This document shows positions 26,274-36,600 of a stretch of 64,000 nucleotides of DNA, piece after piece. The translations under genes and the position numbers were made by a program. The stretch is from assembly GCF_000766795.1 (NCBI RefSeq), contig NZ_JPDS01000002.1, positions 1,121,001 through 1,185,000 on the forward strand, in the 5' to 3' direction. Every line of letters starts with the position of its first letter. The stretch's first letter is position 1. This DNA comes from Polaribacter sp. Hel1_85 (GTDB taxonomy: Bacteria > Bacteroidota > Bacteroidia > Flavobacteriales > Flavobacteriaceae). The notes beneath the pieces were generated by a model. The model worked only from the letters and a program-made list of their open reading frames with translations. It was not told the DNA's origin and ran no database searches.

Positions 26274-26303
26274 AAAAAGCCTCACAAACGTGAGGCTTTT
26301 TTT
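26272..26303. terminator. Bidirectional terminator between the zinc-ribbon gene and rseP
   Basis: AAAAAAGCCTCAC, loop AAAC, GTGAGGCTTTTTT. A run of A on the left and T on the right let it work on both strands. Confidence 0.9.
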
Positions 26304-26325
26304 ATTTTGAAGGCACTTTTACACT

Positions 26326-27672
26326 TTATTTAAAAAGCCTAAAAATATCATTACCATTTGCAAAAAGTAATAAGGCAATTAAAAGAATAAAACCAGTTAC
26401 TTGTGCATATTCTAAAAACTTATCTCCAGGTTTTTTACCTGTAATCATTTCCCAAAGAGTAAAAACTACATGTCCACCATCTAAAGCTGGTATTGGTAAA
26501 AGATTCATAAAACCTAACATAATAGATAAGAAGGCTGTAATGTTCCAGAAAGATTGTGCACTCCATTCAGAAGGAAAAATACTTCCAATAGAAATAAAAC
26601 CACCTAAACCTTTATAAGCTCCAGTACTTGGGTTAAATATTTTCTTTAATTGTTTTATATAATCTGTAAGTGTTTTTACAGACTTGTTCCATCCTGCAGG
26701 AATTGCTTCTGCAAAAGAATATTCAATATTAGCCAAACTATAAAAACCTAGTTTTTCTAAATCTTTAAAAGATAATTGCCCTAAACCAACTCCTAATTTA
26801 CCTTTATCAGTAACTTTAACAGGAATAATTTTAGTTTCATCTCCTCTTTTTACTGTTACTGTAATATCTTGATTTTTGAATTTATTTAATTCAGTTTGCG
26901 CTTCATCAAAATACTTTATGGTGTTTCCATTAATAGCAATAACAATATCTTTAGATTTTAAATCGGAACCTGTATTTGGAGAATCTTCTGAAATACCTGC
27001 AATTGCAAAAGGGTATCTAGGCAATAAAATTGCACCTGCATCTTTACCTCTATCAACTAATTGAGAAATAAAATCTTCAGGAATTACTTTGTCAATAATT
27101 GCTCCATTTCTTTCAATTTGAAAATTATTACCGTTTACAAAACCTAATGTTAACTCAGAGAATTTTTTAATTTTTTCACCATCAATTGTTAAGACTTTAT
27201 CTCCAGTTTGTAAACCTAAATTCAAGGCTAAAGAATCTTGAACCCAAACACCATCTTTTACATTTTCGTTTGGTAAAAACTTTTCTCCATAAGCATACAT
27301 TAACATAATGTAAATAAAAATACCTAAAACAAAGTTTACAAAAACTCCACCTAACATTATAATTAAACGTTGCCACGCAGGTTTAGAACGAAATTCCCAA
27401 GGTTGTGCAGGCAAAGCCATTTGCTCAGTATCCATACTTTCATCAATCATTCCAGATATTTTTACATATCCACCTAAAGGAATCCAACCAATACCATAAA
27501 CAGTATCACCAATTTTTTTCTTAAAAATTGAGAATTTATAATCAAAGAATAAGTAGAATTTTTCTACTCTAGTTTTAAACAGTTTTGCAGGGATAAAATG
27601 CCCTAACTCGTGCAATACAATCAATAAAGATAAACTTAAAATAAATTGTGATGCTTTTATTAATATTTCCAT
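26326..27672 (-). CDS. rseP: Site-2 intramembrane zinc metalloprotease RseP
   Basis: 448 residues. The zinc site HELGH (21-25) lies in the first membrane helix, and the second ligand motif LLPIPALDGGH lies in the third helix region near residue 400. Between them are two PDZ-like domains (LNLGLQTGDKVLTIDG and PNTGSDLKSKDIVIAING). The enzyme cleaves membrane proteins such as anti-sigma factors within the bilayer after a first cut, and can clear signal-peptide remnants. Length matches E. coli RseP (450). Transcribed alone on the minus strand; no anti-sigma gene is adjacent. Confidence 0.95.
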   Translation of the reverse strand: MEILIKASQFILSLSLLIVLHELGHFIPAKLFKTRVEKFYLFFDYKFSIFKKKIGDTVYGIGWIPLGGYVKISGMIDESMDTEQMALPAQPWEFRSKPAWQRLIIMLGGVFVNFVLGIFIYIMLMYAYGEKFLPNENVKDGVWVQDSLALNLGLQTGDKVLTIDGEKIKKFSELTLGFVNGNNFQIERNGAIIDKVIPEDFISQLVDRGKDAGAILLPRYPFAIAGISEDSPNTGSDLKSKDIVIAINGNTIKYFDEAQTELNKFKNQDITVTVKRGDETKIIPVKVTDKGKLGVGLGQLSFKDLEKLGFYSLANIEYSFAEAIPAGWNKSVKTLTDYIKQLKKIFNPSTGAYKGLGGFISIGSIFPSEWSAQSFWNITAFLSIMLGFMNLLPIPALDGGHVVFTLWEMITGKKPGDKFLEYAQVTGFILLIALLLFANGNDIFRLFK

Positions 27673-27817
27673 TCAGCGTTAAATCATAATTAAAATAGTG
27701 GCAAATGTACGTTTTTAAAGAGAGTTTAAAAAGGGCTAATAGAACTTGATTTTTATTTTAACAAAGATTTTAGAAAGTATTTGTTTTTGTTTGCTTTTCT
27801 AAGGGGTTTTTAAGTCG

Positions 27818-27825
27818 TAAATTTG
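27818..27825 (+). promoter_or_regulatory. -7 promoter box of the SCO gene
   Basis: TAAATTTG matches TAnnTTTG, 18 bases before the ATG. A TTG at 27791-27793 is 24 bases upstream, slightly beyond the usual spacer. Confidence 0.45.
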
Positions 27826-27843
27826 TGGTTATAAAATTATTTT

Positions 27844-28524
27844 ATGGAGTTTAAATTCTTTAAAAAATCTATTCCAACACTTATCTTTTTTGTGGTGTTT
27901 TCTGCTGTTGCACTCACCGTTTTTTATCAGTTATTAAAGGTTGATAATCAACTTAAAATCTATAACCCTATAGATGTAAATCCAAGATTGGTAGATGATA
28001 GCATGTTGCATATTCAAAAAAATCATACAATTGCAGATTTTAAATTAATTAATCAAAATGGAAAAACAATTACGAATAATGATTATCAAAATAAAATTTA
28101 TATAGCAGATTTTTTCTTTACTCGTTGTCAAACAATTTGTATTGCAATGGCTTATAATATGAATGAGTTGCAAGAATATTATAAAAATGATGACGATATT
28201 ATGTTTTTATCTCATTCTGTAACTCCTGTTATAGATAGCGTTTCTGTGTTAAAGGAATACGCAGACAGAAAAGGAGTTATTGATGGAAAATGGAATGTTA
28301 CTACTGGAAGCAAAAAACACATTTATGAGTTGGCAAGAAAAAGTTATTTTGCTGTTTTAGATGAAGGAAATGGTGATGAAAACGATTTTATACATACAGA
28401 ACAATTTGTATTGGTAGATAAAGAAAGACGAATTCGTGGTTATTATGATGGAACAGACAAAAAAGATATGGAAAAACTAAAAGAAGATGTTGTTTTGTTA
28501 AAAGAAGAATATGCTTCAAAATAA
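27844..28524 (+). CDS. SCO1/SenC family copper chaperone
   Basis: 226 residues with an N-terminal membrane anchor (about 11-30) and a thioredoxin-fold domain outside the membrane. Copper-binding residues are C95 and C99 in FTRCQTIC and H184 in DFIHTEQF. SCO proteins deliver copper to, or reduce, the CuA centre of cytochrome oxidase subunit II. The client is very likely CoxB at 40852-41859. The gene ends just before the feoA promoter: the TTG of that promoter starts 2 bases after its stop. Confidence 0.9.
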   Translation: MEFKFFKKSIPTLIFFVVFSAVALTVFYQLLKVDNQLKIYNPIDVNPRLVDDSMLHIQKNHTIADFKLINQNGKTITNNDYQNKIYIADFFFTRCQTICIAMAYNMNELQEYYKNDDDIMFLSHSVTPVIDSVSVLKEYADRKGVIDGKWNVTTGSKKHIYELARKSYFAVLDEGNGDENDFIHTEQFVLVDKERRIRGYYDGTDKKDMEKLKEDVVLLKEEYASK

Positions 28525-28525
28525 C

Positions 28526-28557
28526 TTGTTTAGAATCATTCTAAATTCCTATATTTG
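28526..28557 (+). promoter_or_regulatory. Promoter of the feo operon
   Basis: TTG (28526-28528), 21-base spacer, TATATTTG (28550-28557): a full match to TTG-N17-23-TAnnTTTG. It predicts a leader of only about 10-15 nt before the TTG start of feoA. Confidence 0.75.
28529..28545. promoter_or_regulatory. Fur-like 17-bp palindrome in the feo promoter
   Basis: TTTAGAAT-C-ATTCTAAA is a perfect 8-1-8 inverted repeat filling the spacer between the -33 and -7 boxes. It has the 7-1-7 architecture of Fur-family sites. A repressor bound here would block RNA polymerase; iron-dependent control is inferred from position and from the iron-uptake genes. Confidence 0.65.
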
Positions 28558-28575
28558 CATCCCAAATAAAATTCA

Positions 28576-28800
28576 TTGAGTACAATAGCTACATTACGTA
28601 AAGGAGAAATAGGATACATTTCTGAAGAATCATTAGATTCTATTCCTTTAAAATTGCTGGAAATGGGTTGTTTACCTGGTGCAGAAGTACAATTGGTTCA
28701 AATTGCACCTTTAAAAGATCCTTTATACATCTGTGTTAATGGAAGTCATTTGGCAATTAGAAAAGAAACTGCTTCTAAAATTATAATCCTGAAAAGCTAA
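28576..28800 (+). CDS. feoA: FeoA-domain protein
   Basis: 74 residues with the SH3-like FeoA fold: LRKGEIGYI at 7-15, LLEMGCLPGAEVQLVQIAPL at 27-46, and LAIRKETASKI near the C-terminus. It starts with TTG at 28576; no ATG exists before residue 30 and an in-frame stop lies 9 bases upstream. FeoA binds the cytoplasmic side of FeoB and supports ferrous iron uptake. feoB follows after 6 bases. Confidence 0.92.
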   Translation: MSTIATLRKGEIGYISEESLDSIPLKLLEMGCLPGAEVQLVQIAPLKDPLYICVNGSHLAIRKETASKIIILKS

Positions 28801-28806
28801 ATCTAA

Positions 28807-30918
28807 ATGTCTAAAAACGATATAAAAGTTGCTTTAATTGGAAATCCTAATACAGGAAAAACATCGCTTTTTAACCAACTTACAGGTTTAAATCAAAAAG
28901 TAGGGAATTACCCAGGAATTACTGTGGATAAAAAAGAAGGTATTAGTAAATTATCTGCTACTCAGAATGCAATAATTACAGATTTACCAGGAACTTATAG
29001 TATAAACCCTACTTCTTTAGACGAAAGTATTGTTTTAAAAACTTTATTGAAAAAGAATATAAAAGAATCTCCAGATGTTATTTTGGTGGTTGCTGATGTA
29101 GAGAATTTAAAAAGAAATTTACTGCTTTTTTCTCAAATTAAAGATTTAGAAATTCCAACAGTTTTGGCCATTAATATGGTTGATCAAATGAATAGAAAAG
29201 GAATTACTATTGATTTGTCTTTATTAAAGAAAGAATTAAATACAGAAGTAGTTTTAATAAGTGCCAGAAAAAATGAAGGAATAGACGAGGTAAAGGCTGC
29301 AATTATTCGCTGTCATGTTGCTGCAAAAGCATCACCTTTATGTGGTATTGATCATAAAATTGATCCAGATTATTTCACAAAATTAAAAGAAATTAGTCCT
29401 AATTATTCTTTGTATCAATTATGGTTGATGATTACTCAGAATAACTATCCAGAAACTGTTACTAAAGAAGAAAAAAAGAAGTTATTAGCATTTAAAGAAG
29501 ATGCTTCTAAGCTTAAGAAATATCAGCATAAAGAAACTATTTATCGTTATCAAGAAATTAATAAAATTCTTAAAAAAACATACATAGTAGATAAAAGTAA
29601 AGCTACAGATTTACGTGGTAGATTAGATAGAATTTTTACACATAGAATCTTCGGATATTTGTTTTTTGTTTTTTTGTTATTAGTGATTTTTCAATCAATT
29701 TTTGACTGGGCAACTTTACCTATGGATTTAATTGATGGAACTTTTGCAGAAATTTCTGATTTTGCTAAAAGTAATTTACCAACAGGTGTTCTTACAGACT
29801 TATTAACAGAAGGAATTATTCCAGGAATTGGTGGTGTTTTAATATTTATACCACAGATTGCAATATTATTTTTATTTATTGCTATTTTAGAAGAAACAGG
29901 ATATATGAGTCGTGTTGTGTTTTTAATGGATAAAATTATGCGACGTTTTGGAATGAATGGAAAAAGTATAATTCCGTTAATTTCTGGAACAGCTTGTGCG
30001 ATTCCTGCAATTATGGCAACAAGAACAATTTCTAGTTGGAAAGAACGCTTAATAACTATTTTAGTAACACCTTTTACTACTTGTTCTGCCCGTTTACCAG
30101 TATATGCAATTTTAATTTCTTTAATTATTCCTGATAAAAAAATCTTCGGATTTTTAAACCTGCAAGGTTTAGTTTTATTGTCATTATATGCTTTGGGTTT
30201 TGTAACAGCAATTGTAGCAGCGTATATTTTAAATAAAACATTAAAGATAAAATCAAAATCGTTTTTTGTGGTAGAAATGCCAAATTATAAATTACCATCT
30301 ATAAAAAATGTATTTTTTGAAGTTGTAGAAAAAACAAAATCGTTTGTTTTAGAAGCAGGGAAAATTATTTTAGCATTGTCTGTTATTTTATGGTTTTTAG
30401 CTTCTAATGGACCAACTTCTTTTGATAATGCAGAAAAAAATACGATTGAAAATGTTGTAAATCAGAATTTATCTGATCAAGAATTACAACAAAAAATAGC
30501 TTCAGTAAAATTAGAAAATTCTTATATCGGAATTTTAGGAAAAACAATAGAACCAACAATTAAACCTTTAGGTTATGATTGGAAAATAGGAATTGCTTTA
30601 ATTACATCTTTAGCAGCAAGAGAAGTTTTTGTAGGTACTTTGGCAACTATTTATAGTGTAGAAGCAGGTGATGAAAACACTTCTACAATTAAAGAGAAAA
30701 TGAGATCAGAAGTAAATCTAGACACTGGTAAACAAAGGTTTAATTTTCCTGTAGGAATGTCTTTAATGGTTTTTTATGCTTTTGCAATGCAATGTATGGC
30801 AACTTTGGCTATTGTAAAACGAGAAACTAAAACATGGAAATGGCCTTTAATTCAATTATTTGGAATGGGGTTATTAGCTTATGTTGCTTCATTTATAACC
30901 TATCAAATTCTAAGTTAA
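28807..30918 (+). CDS. feoB: Ferrous iron transporter FeoB
   Basis: 703 residues. N-terminal GTPase domain with G1 GNPNTGKT (12-19), G3 DLPGTYS (about 59-65), G4 NMVD (about 123-126) and a G5-like SARKN. A GDI-like helical part follows, then the membrane domain with two Gate motifs (GTACAIPAIMATRT and VTPFTTCSARLPVYA). It transports Fe2+ into the cytoplasm. Length is normal. Its stop overlaps the start of the small Cys-rich gene (TAATG), so the three genes form one operon driven from the palindrome-containing promoter. Confidence 0.96.
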   Translation: MSKNDIKVALIGNPNTGKTSLFNQLTGLNQKVGNYPGITVDKKEGISKLSATQNAIITDLPGTYSINPTSLDESIVLKTLLKKNIKESPDVILVVADVENLKRNLLLFSQIKDLEIPTVLAINMVDQMNRKGITIDLSLLKKELNTEVVLISARKNEGIDEVKAAIIRCHVAAKASPLCGIDHKIDPDYFTKLKEISPNYSLYQLWLMITQNNYPETVTKEEKKKLLAFKEDASKLKKYQHKETIYRYQEINKILKKTYIVDKSKATDLRGRLDRIFTHRIFGYLFFVFLLLVIFQSIFDWATLPMDLIDGTFAEISDFAKSNLPTGVLTDLLTEGIIPGIGGVLIFIPQIAILFLFIAILEETGYMSRVVFLMDKIMRRFGMNGKSIIPLISGTACAIPAIMATRTISSWKERLITILVTPFTTCSARLPVYAILISLIIPDKKIFGFLNLQGLVLLSLYALGFVTAIVAAYILNKTLKIKSKSFFVVEMPNYKLPSIKNVFFEVVEKTKSFVLEAGKIILALSVILWFLASNGPTSFDNAEKNTIENVVNQNLSDQELQQKIASVKLENSYIGILGKTIEPTIKPLGYDWKIGIALITSLAAREVFVGTLATIYSVEAGDENTSTIKEKMRSEVNLDTGKQRFNFPVGMSLMVFYAFAMQCMATLAIVKRETKTWKWPLIQLFGMGLLAYVASFITYQILS

Positions 30919-31031
30919 TGCAAGAAATTATAGCTTACTTATTGGTTGTTTTAGCTGTTGCTTTTTTAGTAAAGAAATATATTTTTCCTTCTGACAAGGA
31001 TAAAGGCTGCAGTCCAGATTGTGGTTGTTAA
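30918..31031 (+). CDS. FeoB-associated Cys-rich membrane protein
   Basis: 37 residues from the ATG overlapping the feoB stop. One membrane helix (about 4-19), then a basic/acidic stretch and the cysteine tail GCSPDCGC with C31, C35 and C37. This matches the small FeoB-associated family, found downstream of feoB and resembling FeoC in position. A longer reading from 30834 in the same frame lies inside feoB and is rejected. The cysteines may bind iron or an Fe-S cluster; the exact role is unknown. Confidence 0.85.
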   Translation: MQEIIAYLLVVLAVAFLVKKYIFPSDKDKGCSPDCGC

Positions 31032-31123
31032 AGTTTCTTTAACACAAAATTAGTACTACTTATTAGTAAGGTTTTTTATTTTTGAAGACATACCTTTTAA
31101 ATCATATTTAAAATTTCATAAAA

Positions 31124-31693
31124 ATGAAGAATTCTTTTCTGTCACTAATAGTCATTGCAATATCAATTATTTCATCAACAGATACTTTTTCGCAAAAATT
31201 TCCAAGATTAGATGTGAGTCCTATGGATGCAGCTACGTATCCAACTCATTGGAAAAATTCAGATAAATTAGTAAAAGTAATTTATGGTAGACCACAATTA
31301 AAAGGAAGAGCATTATCTGCATTGGCTGTAGCAGATACCAAAAAAGGTGTTTGGAGAACAGGTGCTAATGAGGCGCCAGAAGTTACTTTCTTTAAAGATA
31401 TATTATTTGCAGGAAAAAAAGTGAAAGCAGGAACCTATACTTTATTTACAATTCCTGGTGAAAATGAATGGACATTGATTCTTAGTTCTGTTAGAAACGT
31501 TTGGGGTCATTATACTTATGATAAAAATAATGATGTTCTTAGAGTTTCTGGTAAAGTAACTGAATCAGAAAAAACTATTGAAGCTTTTTCAATAGCATTT
31601 GATAAAAATAAGGATGATATTGTAACGATGTTTATAGGTTGGGGCAATACTGTTGTTTCTGTTCCTTTACAAGAATTTGTTACCGAAAACTAA
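31124..31693 (+). CDS. DUF2911 family exported protein
   Basis: 189 residues with a signal peptide (about 1-23, ending TFSQ) and the DUF2911 signatures VKVIYGRPQLKGR (50-62), GVWRTGANEAPEVTF (75-89) and KAGTYTLFTIPGENEWTLIL (102-121). The family is common and often multi-copy in Bacteroidota; its function is unknown. Predicted periplasmic, beta-rich. A -7 box TATTTTTG (31077-31084) precedes it. Confidence 0.9.
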   Translation: MKNSFLSLIVIAISIISSTDTFSQKFPRLDVSPMDAATYPTHWKNSDKLVKVIYGRPQLKGRALSALAVADTKKGVWRTGANEAPEVTFFKDILFAGKKVKAGTYTLFTIPGENEWTLILSSVRNVWGHYTYDKNNDVLRVSGKVTESEKTIEAFSIAFDKNKDDIVTMFIGWGNTVVSVPLQEFVTEN

Positions 31694-32071
31694 TTATTTA
31701 CCCATTGGAACAACTATAATTCCAGAGAATTTTTCTTGAAATTTTATCAAGTCTTTATCTGCTTCTAATTTTGTTTTATAATTACCTACTTGCACTTTCC
31801 ATTCAGGAGCATTGTACACTAATTTTGAAAAATTATTAGGGAATTCAATACCAAAACGAGCTCTAAATTGTCTTGCTTTTTGCTCATTACCATTATAAAG
31901 TTGAATTCTGTAACCAAAGCCATAGGTGTTGTTAAAGCTTCTTTTTTTAGAAATGATGCTTTTTATTTCTGCTGATTTATTTGTTTTATTTTGAGAATAA
32001 GCACTGTAACTTGTTGTTAATAAAACAATCAAAAACAAAAGTGCTATGGATTTACTTTTCATATTATTCAA
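31694..32071 (-). CDS. SPOR-domain exported protein
   Basis: 125 residues with a signal peptide (about 1-26, ending AYSQ) and a C-terminal SPOR-like module: YGFGYRIQLYNGNEQKA, then WKVQVGNYKTKLEADKDL. SPOR domains bind denuded glycan strands of peptidoglycan, often at the division site. The protein is nothing but signal plus SPOR. The start may be the second ATG (32062). Convergent with the DUF2911 gene: the stops abut at 31693/31694. Confidence 0.85.
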   Translation of the reverse strand: MNNMKSKSIALLFLIVLLTTSYSAYSQNKTNKSAEIKSIISKKRSFNNTYGFGYRIQLYNGNEQKARQFRARFGIEFPNNFSKLVYNAPEWKVQVGNYKTKLEADKDLIKFQEKFSGIIVVPMGK

Positions 32072-32187
32072 TATTTTTTACAAAAATAACGACAAGTTGA
32101 TGAATAAATTGGGAAAATCTCTTATTTAGAATAATTATAAATTAAGTTTAACATTCTTTTAGCTTTTCAAACTTTAGGAAGAAGTAG

Positions 32188-32195
32188 TACTTTTG
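32188..32195 (+). promoter_or_regulatory. -7 box upstream of the act-cox operon
   Basis: TACTTTTG fits TAnnTTTG, 63 bases before the actA ATG. No TTG at the usual distance upstream, so a tentative call. Confidence 0.35.
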
Positions 32196-32257
32196 TCGGA
32201 CGGAAAAAAATGACTTTTATCATTTTATATTAGATATTTTTTAAACAAAGTTTAAAT

Positions 32258-33562
32258 ATGAAAAGTGTAGAATTGCACAATAGACTAACCAAATTACTTC
32301 TAAAAAGTTTTACTTTTCTCTTAATTTTTGCATTTAGCATGTCTTCATATTCACAAGATATAGATGAGGCGCGTCAAAAAGAAGGAAAAAAATTATTTAA
32401 ATCTTTATGTGCTTCTTGTCATAAATTAGATAAGAAACTTATAGGACCAGCTTTAAGCGGTATAGAAGAAAGAAGAGAAAATGATTGGTTAAAAGCTTGG
32501 ATTAAAAACAATGCTGAGTTAAGAGCTTCTGGAGATAGAGATGCTATTGCAGTCTTCGAAGAGTATAAGGGTTCTAATATGACTGCGTTTCCTCAGTTGT
32601 CAGATAAAAATGTCGATGATATTTTATACTATACAACTGTTGGCGAAATCAAAAAGAAAGTAGCTGTAGCAGACAATGCTACTTCTGGCGCTTCTTCTGG
32701 AGAAGCTCCAGGTTGGTTAATCTATATTTTGGCAAGTGCTATAATTGTTGCCTTTTTAATGATTGCAAGTTTATTAAAACAAGTAAATGAATTAAAAGGA
32801 AATACTGCACCAGGTGAAAGTTCTAATCTTAAAAGAGATTTACATGAGCTTTGGGCTGGTTTAAAACGGAATACTTTCTTAAAAGTGTTAACTACAATAT
32901 TTTTAATGTTGATAGGAGCATACGTTTTCTTTGGTACTTTATTTAAAGTTGGTGTAGATGAAGGTTATCAACCAATTCAACCAATTGCTTTTTCACATAA
33001 AATACACGCAGGAGATAATAAGATAGATTGTCAATATTGTCACTCATCTGCAAAGCATAGTAAAACATCTGGTATTCCTTCTGTAAATGTTTGTATGAAC
33101 TGTCATAAAAATATTTCTGAAGTTGCAGATGATACTGTTGTAGAATTAGAAGATGGAATTGTTCTTGGAAAAGAAGAGTTAGATCTTGAGATTGCAAAAG
33201 TGTATAAAGCTGCAGGTTGGGATGCAGATAATTTAGAATATACTGGAGAAACTTCGCCAATTAAATGGGTGAGAGTTCATAATTTACCAGATTTTGTGTA
33301 TTTTAATCACTCACAACACGTAACAGTTGCTGGATTAGAGTGTCAAAAATGTCATGGACCTGTAGAAGAGATGGAAGAATTATATCAACACTCTCCATTA
33401 ACAATGGGTTGGTGTATAGATTGTCATAAAGAGACAAAAGTGGATTTAAAAGGTAATGATTATTACAAAAAAATTCATGAAGACTTGGCAAAGAAATACA
33501 ATGTAGATCAGGTTACCATTTCACAATTAGGTGGTAAGGAATGTGGTAAATGTCACTACTAA
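32258..33562 (+). CDS. actA: Alternative complex III subunit ActA: mono-heme domain fused to a pentaheme cytochrome
   Basis: 434 residues, six CxxCH heme sites: C51 (CASCH) in an N-terminal class I cytochrome c domain, then C258, C279, C362, C386 and C429 in a pentaheme part. Signal peptide about 14-32; two membrane helices about 153-174 and 208-229. ActA is the multiheme subunit of ACIII, which oxidises quinol and passes electrons to cytochrome c or directly to an oxidase. The fused N-terminal mono-heme domain is a feature of Bacteroidota ActA and may dock with the oxidase. First gene of the operon. Confidence 0.93.
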   Translation: MKSVELHNRLTKLLLKSFTFLLIFAFSMSSYSQDIDEARQKEGKKLFKSLCASCHKLDKKLIGPALSGIEERRENDWLKAWIKNNAELRASGDRDAIAVFEEYKGSNMTAFPQLSDKNVDDILYYTTVGEIKKKVAVADNATSGASSGEAPGWLIYILASAIIVAFLMIASLLKQVNELKGNTAPGESSNLKRDLHELWAGLKRNTFLKVLTTIFLMLIGAYVFFGTLFKVGVDEGYQPIQPIAFSHKIHAGDNKIDCQYCHSSAKHSKTSGIPSVNVCMNCHKNISEVADDTVVELEDGIVLGKEELDLEIAKVYKAAGWDADNLEYTGETSPIKWVRVHNLPDFVYFNHSQHVTVAGLECQKCHGPVEEMEELYQHSPLTMGWCIDCHKETKVDLKGNDYYKKIHEDLAKKYNVDQVTISQLGGKECGKCHY

Positions 33563-33581
33563 TTAAAAATTAAAAATTAAA

Positions 33582-33620
33582 AGATTTGAAAAATTGAGTG
33601 TTTTTTCAATTTTTAAATCT
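33582..33620 (+). other. Hairpin in the actA-actB gap
   Basis: AGATTTGAAAAATTGA (33582-33597) pairs with TTCAATTTTTAAATCT (33605-33620) with few mismatches. No U tract follows, so it is more likely an mRNA processing or stability element than a terminator. Confidence 0.45.
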
Positions 33621-33645
33621 TTCAATCATTAAATAAAAAGTATAA

Positions 33646-36600
33646 ATGGCTTCAGACAAAAAATACTGGCAAAGTGTTGAGGAACTTAAAGGTAGTTCTA
33701 TTGTTGAAACGTTAAGTGAAAACGAATTTGTAGAAGAAATTCCTACAGATCAGTTTTTAGGTGATAAAGAAACATTAGAAAACTCTTCTACTTCTCGTAG
33801 AGACTTTTTAAAATATGTTGGTTTTACTACAGCTGCTGCATCTTTAGCTGCTTGTGAAGGACCAGTAAGAAAGTCTATTCCTTATGTTGTAAAACCAGAT
33901 GATGTTACTCTTGGAGTTGCAGATTGGTATGCAACATCTATGGCAGATGGTTACGATTTTGCAAATGTTTTGGTTAAAACACGTGAAGGTCGTCCAATTC
34001 AAATAATGCCAAATAAAGAAGCAAATGGTACAACAAGTGCAAGAGTACAAGCTGCTGTTCTTTCTTTATATGATGAAAAATTACGTTTAAAAGAACCTAC
34101 TAAAGGTGGTGAAGCAATTTCTTGGGCAGATGCAGATAAAGAAGTTAAAGCTAAATTAAGCGAATTAAAAGAAGCAAATAAATCTGTTGTTTTATTAACA
34201 GGGTCAATGGCGAGTCCATCTACTGATAAAATTATAGAAGGATTTATTGCTGCGAACCCAAATGCAAAACATGTTGTTTATGATGCAGTTTCAGAATCTG
34301 GAGCAGCAGATGCTTTTATGGCAATGTATGGTAAACGTGCTTTACCAAACTATCATTTAGATAAAGCAAAAACAATTGTTTCTTTTGGTGCTGATTTTCT
34401 TGGAGATTTTCACGGAGGATTAGAAAAAAGTTATGTTGCTGGTAGAAAATCAGAAACTGGTCACATGTCTTATCATGTGCAAGTAGAAAGTAATATGTCT
34501 TTAACGGGTGCGAATTCTGATAAAAGAGTGGTTGTAAAACCATCTGATCAAGTATTTGCATTGTTAAATTTATACAACGCAGTTACAGGAGCAAATGTTC
34601 CTTCTAAAGCTACTTCTGTAGATTCAACTGTAAAAAAATTGGCTTCTGATTTAAAGAAATCTGGTTCTAAAGGTGTTGTCTTAACAGGATTAAATGATAA
34701 AAATGCTCAGTTAATTGCATTAGCAATTAACAAAGCATTAAATAGCGAAATTATTGATATAAACAACACATTAAATATCCGTCAAGGAAATGATGCTGAA
34801 GTATCTCAATTAATTTCAGATATGAAATCTGGTAAAGTTGCAGGATTAATCTCTTACAATGTAGACCCAATTTATTCATTATCAAATTCATCAGATTTTT
34901 CTGAAGGATTAAAAAAATTAGAATTATCAGTAGCATTATCAACAGAGAATAATGAAACTGTTAATGCTTCTAACTTTGTGTTACCAACGCCACACTTTTT
35001 AGAATCTTGGGGAGATGCTCAATTCGATTCAGTGACTTATGGTTTAATGCAACCAACAATTCAGCCATTATTTAATACACGTCAAGTTCAGGATGCTTTA
35101 TTAAATTGGTCTGGCGATGCAACAAAATATTACGATTATTTAAAATCTTTTGCAACTACAAATATATTAGGTGGTAGTTCTTGGAATAAAGCTTTGCATA
35201 ATGGTTTCTTTACAAAAGAAGTTGTTAATTCTGAGGCTAATTTAGCAGAAGTTTCTATTTCAGATGCAGCTGCTAAACTTTCTAGTTCTGCTAAAAAAGC
35301 TTCTGGTTTTGAATTAAACTTATATACAAAAACAGGTTTAGGAGATGGTAAGCAAGCAAACAATCCTTGGTTACAAGAATTCCCTGATCCGATAACAAGA
35401 GCTTCTTGGGATAATTACTTAATGATGTCTATGGCAGATGCCAGAGAATTAGGTTTTTCAAATCCTGTAAAAGATAACGGTGCAATTGATGGTGACTATG
35501 CCAAAGTATCTGTTAATGGAAAAGAAGTTGTTGTTCCTGTAATGGTTCAACCAGGTCAGGCAATTGGTTCTGTAGGTTTAGCTTTAGGTTATGGAAAAAC
35601 ATTTGGGTTAAATGAAGAAATGCAAGTTGGTGTAAATGCTTATCCATTGTACACTAACGGAAACAATATTCAATACGGAGTTACTGTAGAAAAAGTATCA
35701 GGAACACATAAATTTGCTTGTACACAAGTACAAAAAACAATTGCTGGTCGTCATGATATTTTAAAAGTAGCTTCTTTAAAACAAGTTACAAGTAATGCAG
35801 ATCCAAAACATACTTGGAACAAGCCAGCATTTGTGTCTTATGATCATAATGAAGTTGAAGCAAAAACAATAGATTTATGGGATGAGCACAACAGAGAAAT
35901 TGGTCATCACTTTAATTTATCAATAGATTTAACTTCTTGTACAGGTTGTGGTGCTTGTGTTGTTGCATGTCATGCAGAAAATAATGTACCAGTTGTAGGT
36001 AAAAAAGAAGTTAGAGTTGGTAGAGACATGCACTGGTTGCGTATTGATAGATACTATTCTTCTGAAATTGCAACTCGAGAAGAAGCTAAAGCTCAAGGTT
36101 TAAGTGGTGGAGATTTATATAAAGCTATAGAAACTGAAGCAGAAAACCCTGAGGTTACTTTTCAACCAATGATGTGTCAGCACTGTAATCATGCTCCTTG
36201 TGAGACTGTTTGTCCAGTTGCAGCAACATCACATGGTCGTCAAGGTCAAAACCAAATGGCATATAACAGGTGTGTTGGTACAAGATATTGTGCAAACAAC
36301 TGTCCTTATAGAGTTCGTCGTTTTAACTGGTTTAATTATTCAAATAATAACGAGTTTGACTTCAATATGAATAACGAATATGGTAAAATGGTATTAAATC
36401 CAGATGTTGTAGTTCGTTCTAGAGGAGTTATGGAAAAATGTTCTATGTGTATTCAAATGACACAAGCAACAATTCTAAAAGCGAAAAAAGAAGGAAGAGC
36501 TGTTAATACAGATGAGTTTGAAACAGCTTGTTCATCAGCTTGTACAACAGGAGCTATGGTCTTTGGTGATATCAATAACAAAGAAGATAAAGTGGCTGCG

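Noticed and set aside
30834..30917. Longer form of the FeoB-associated Cys-rich protein
   Set aside because: This part lies inside feoB in another frame; the ATG overlapping the feoB stop gives the expected 37 residues.
33582..33620. Terminator between actA and actB
   Set aside because: No U tract after the stem, and the downstream subunits must be co-expressed.
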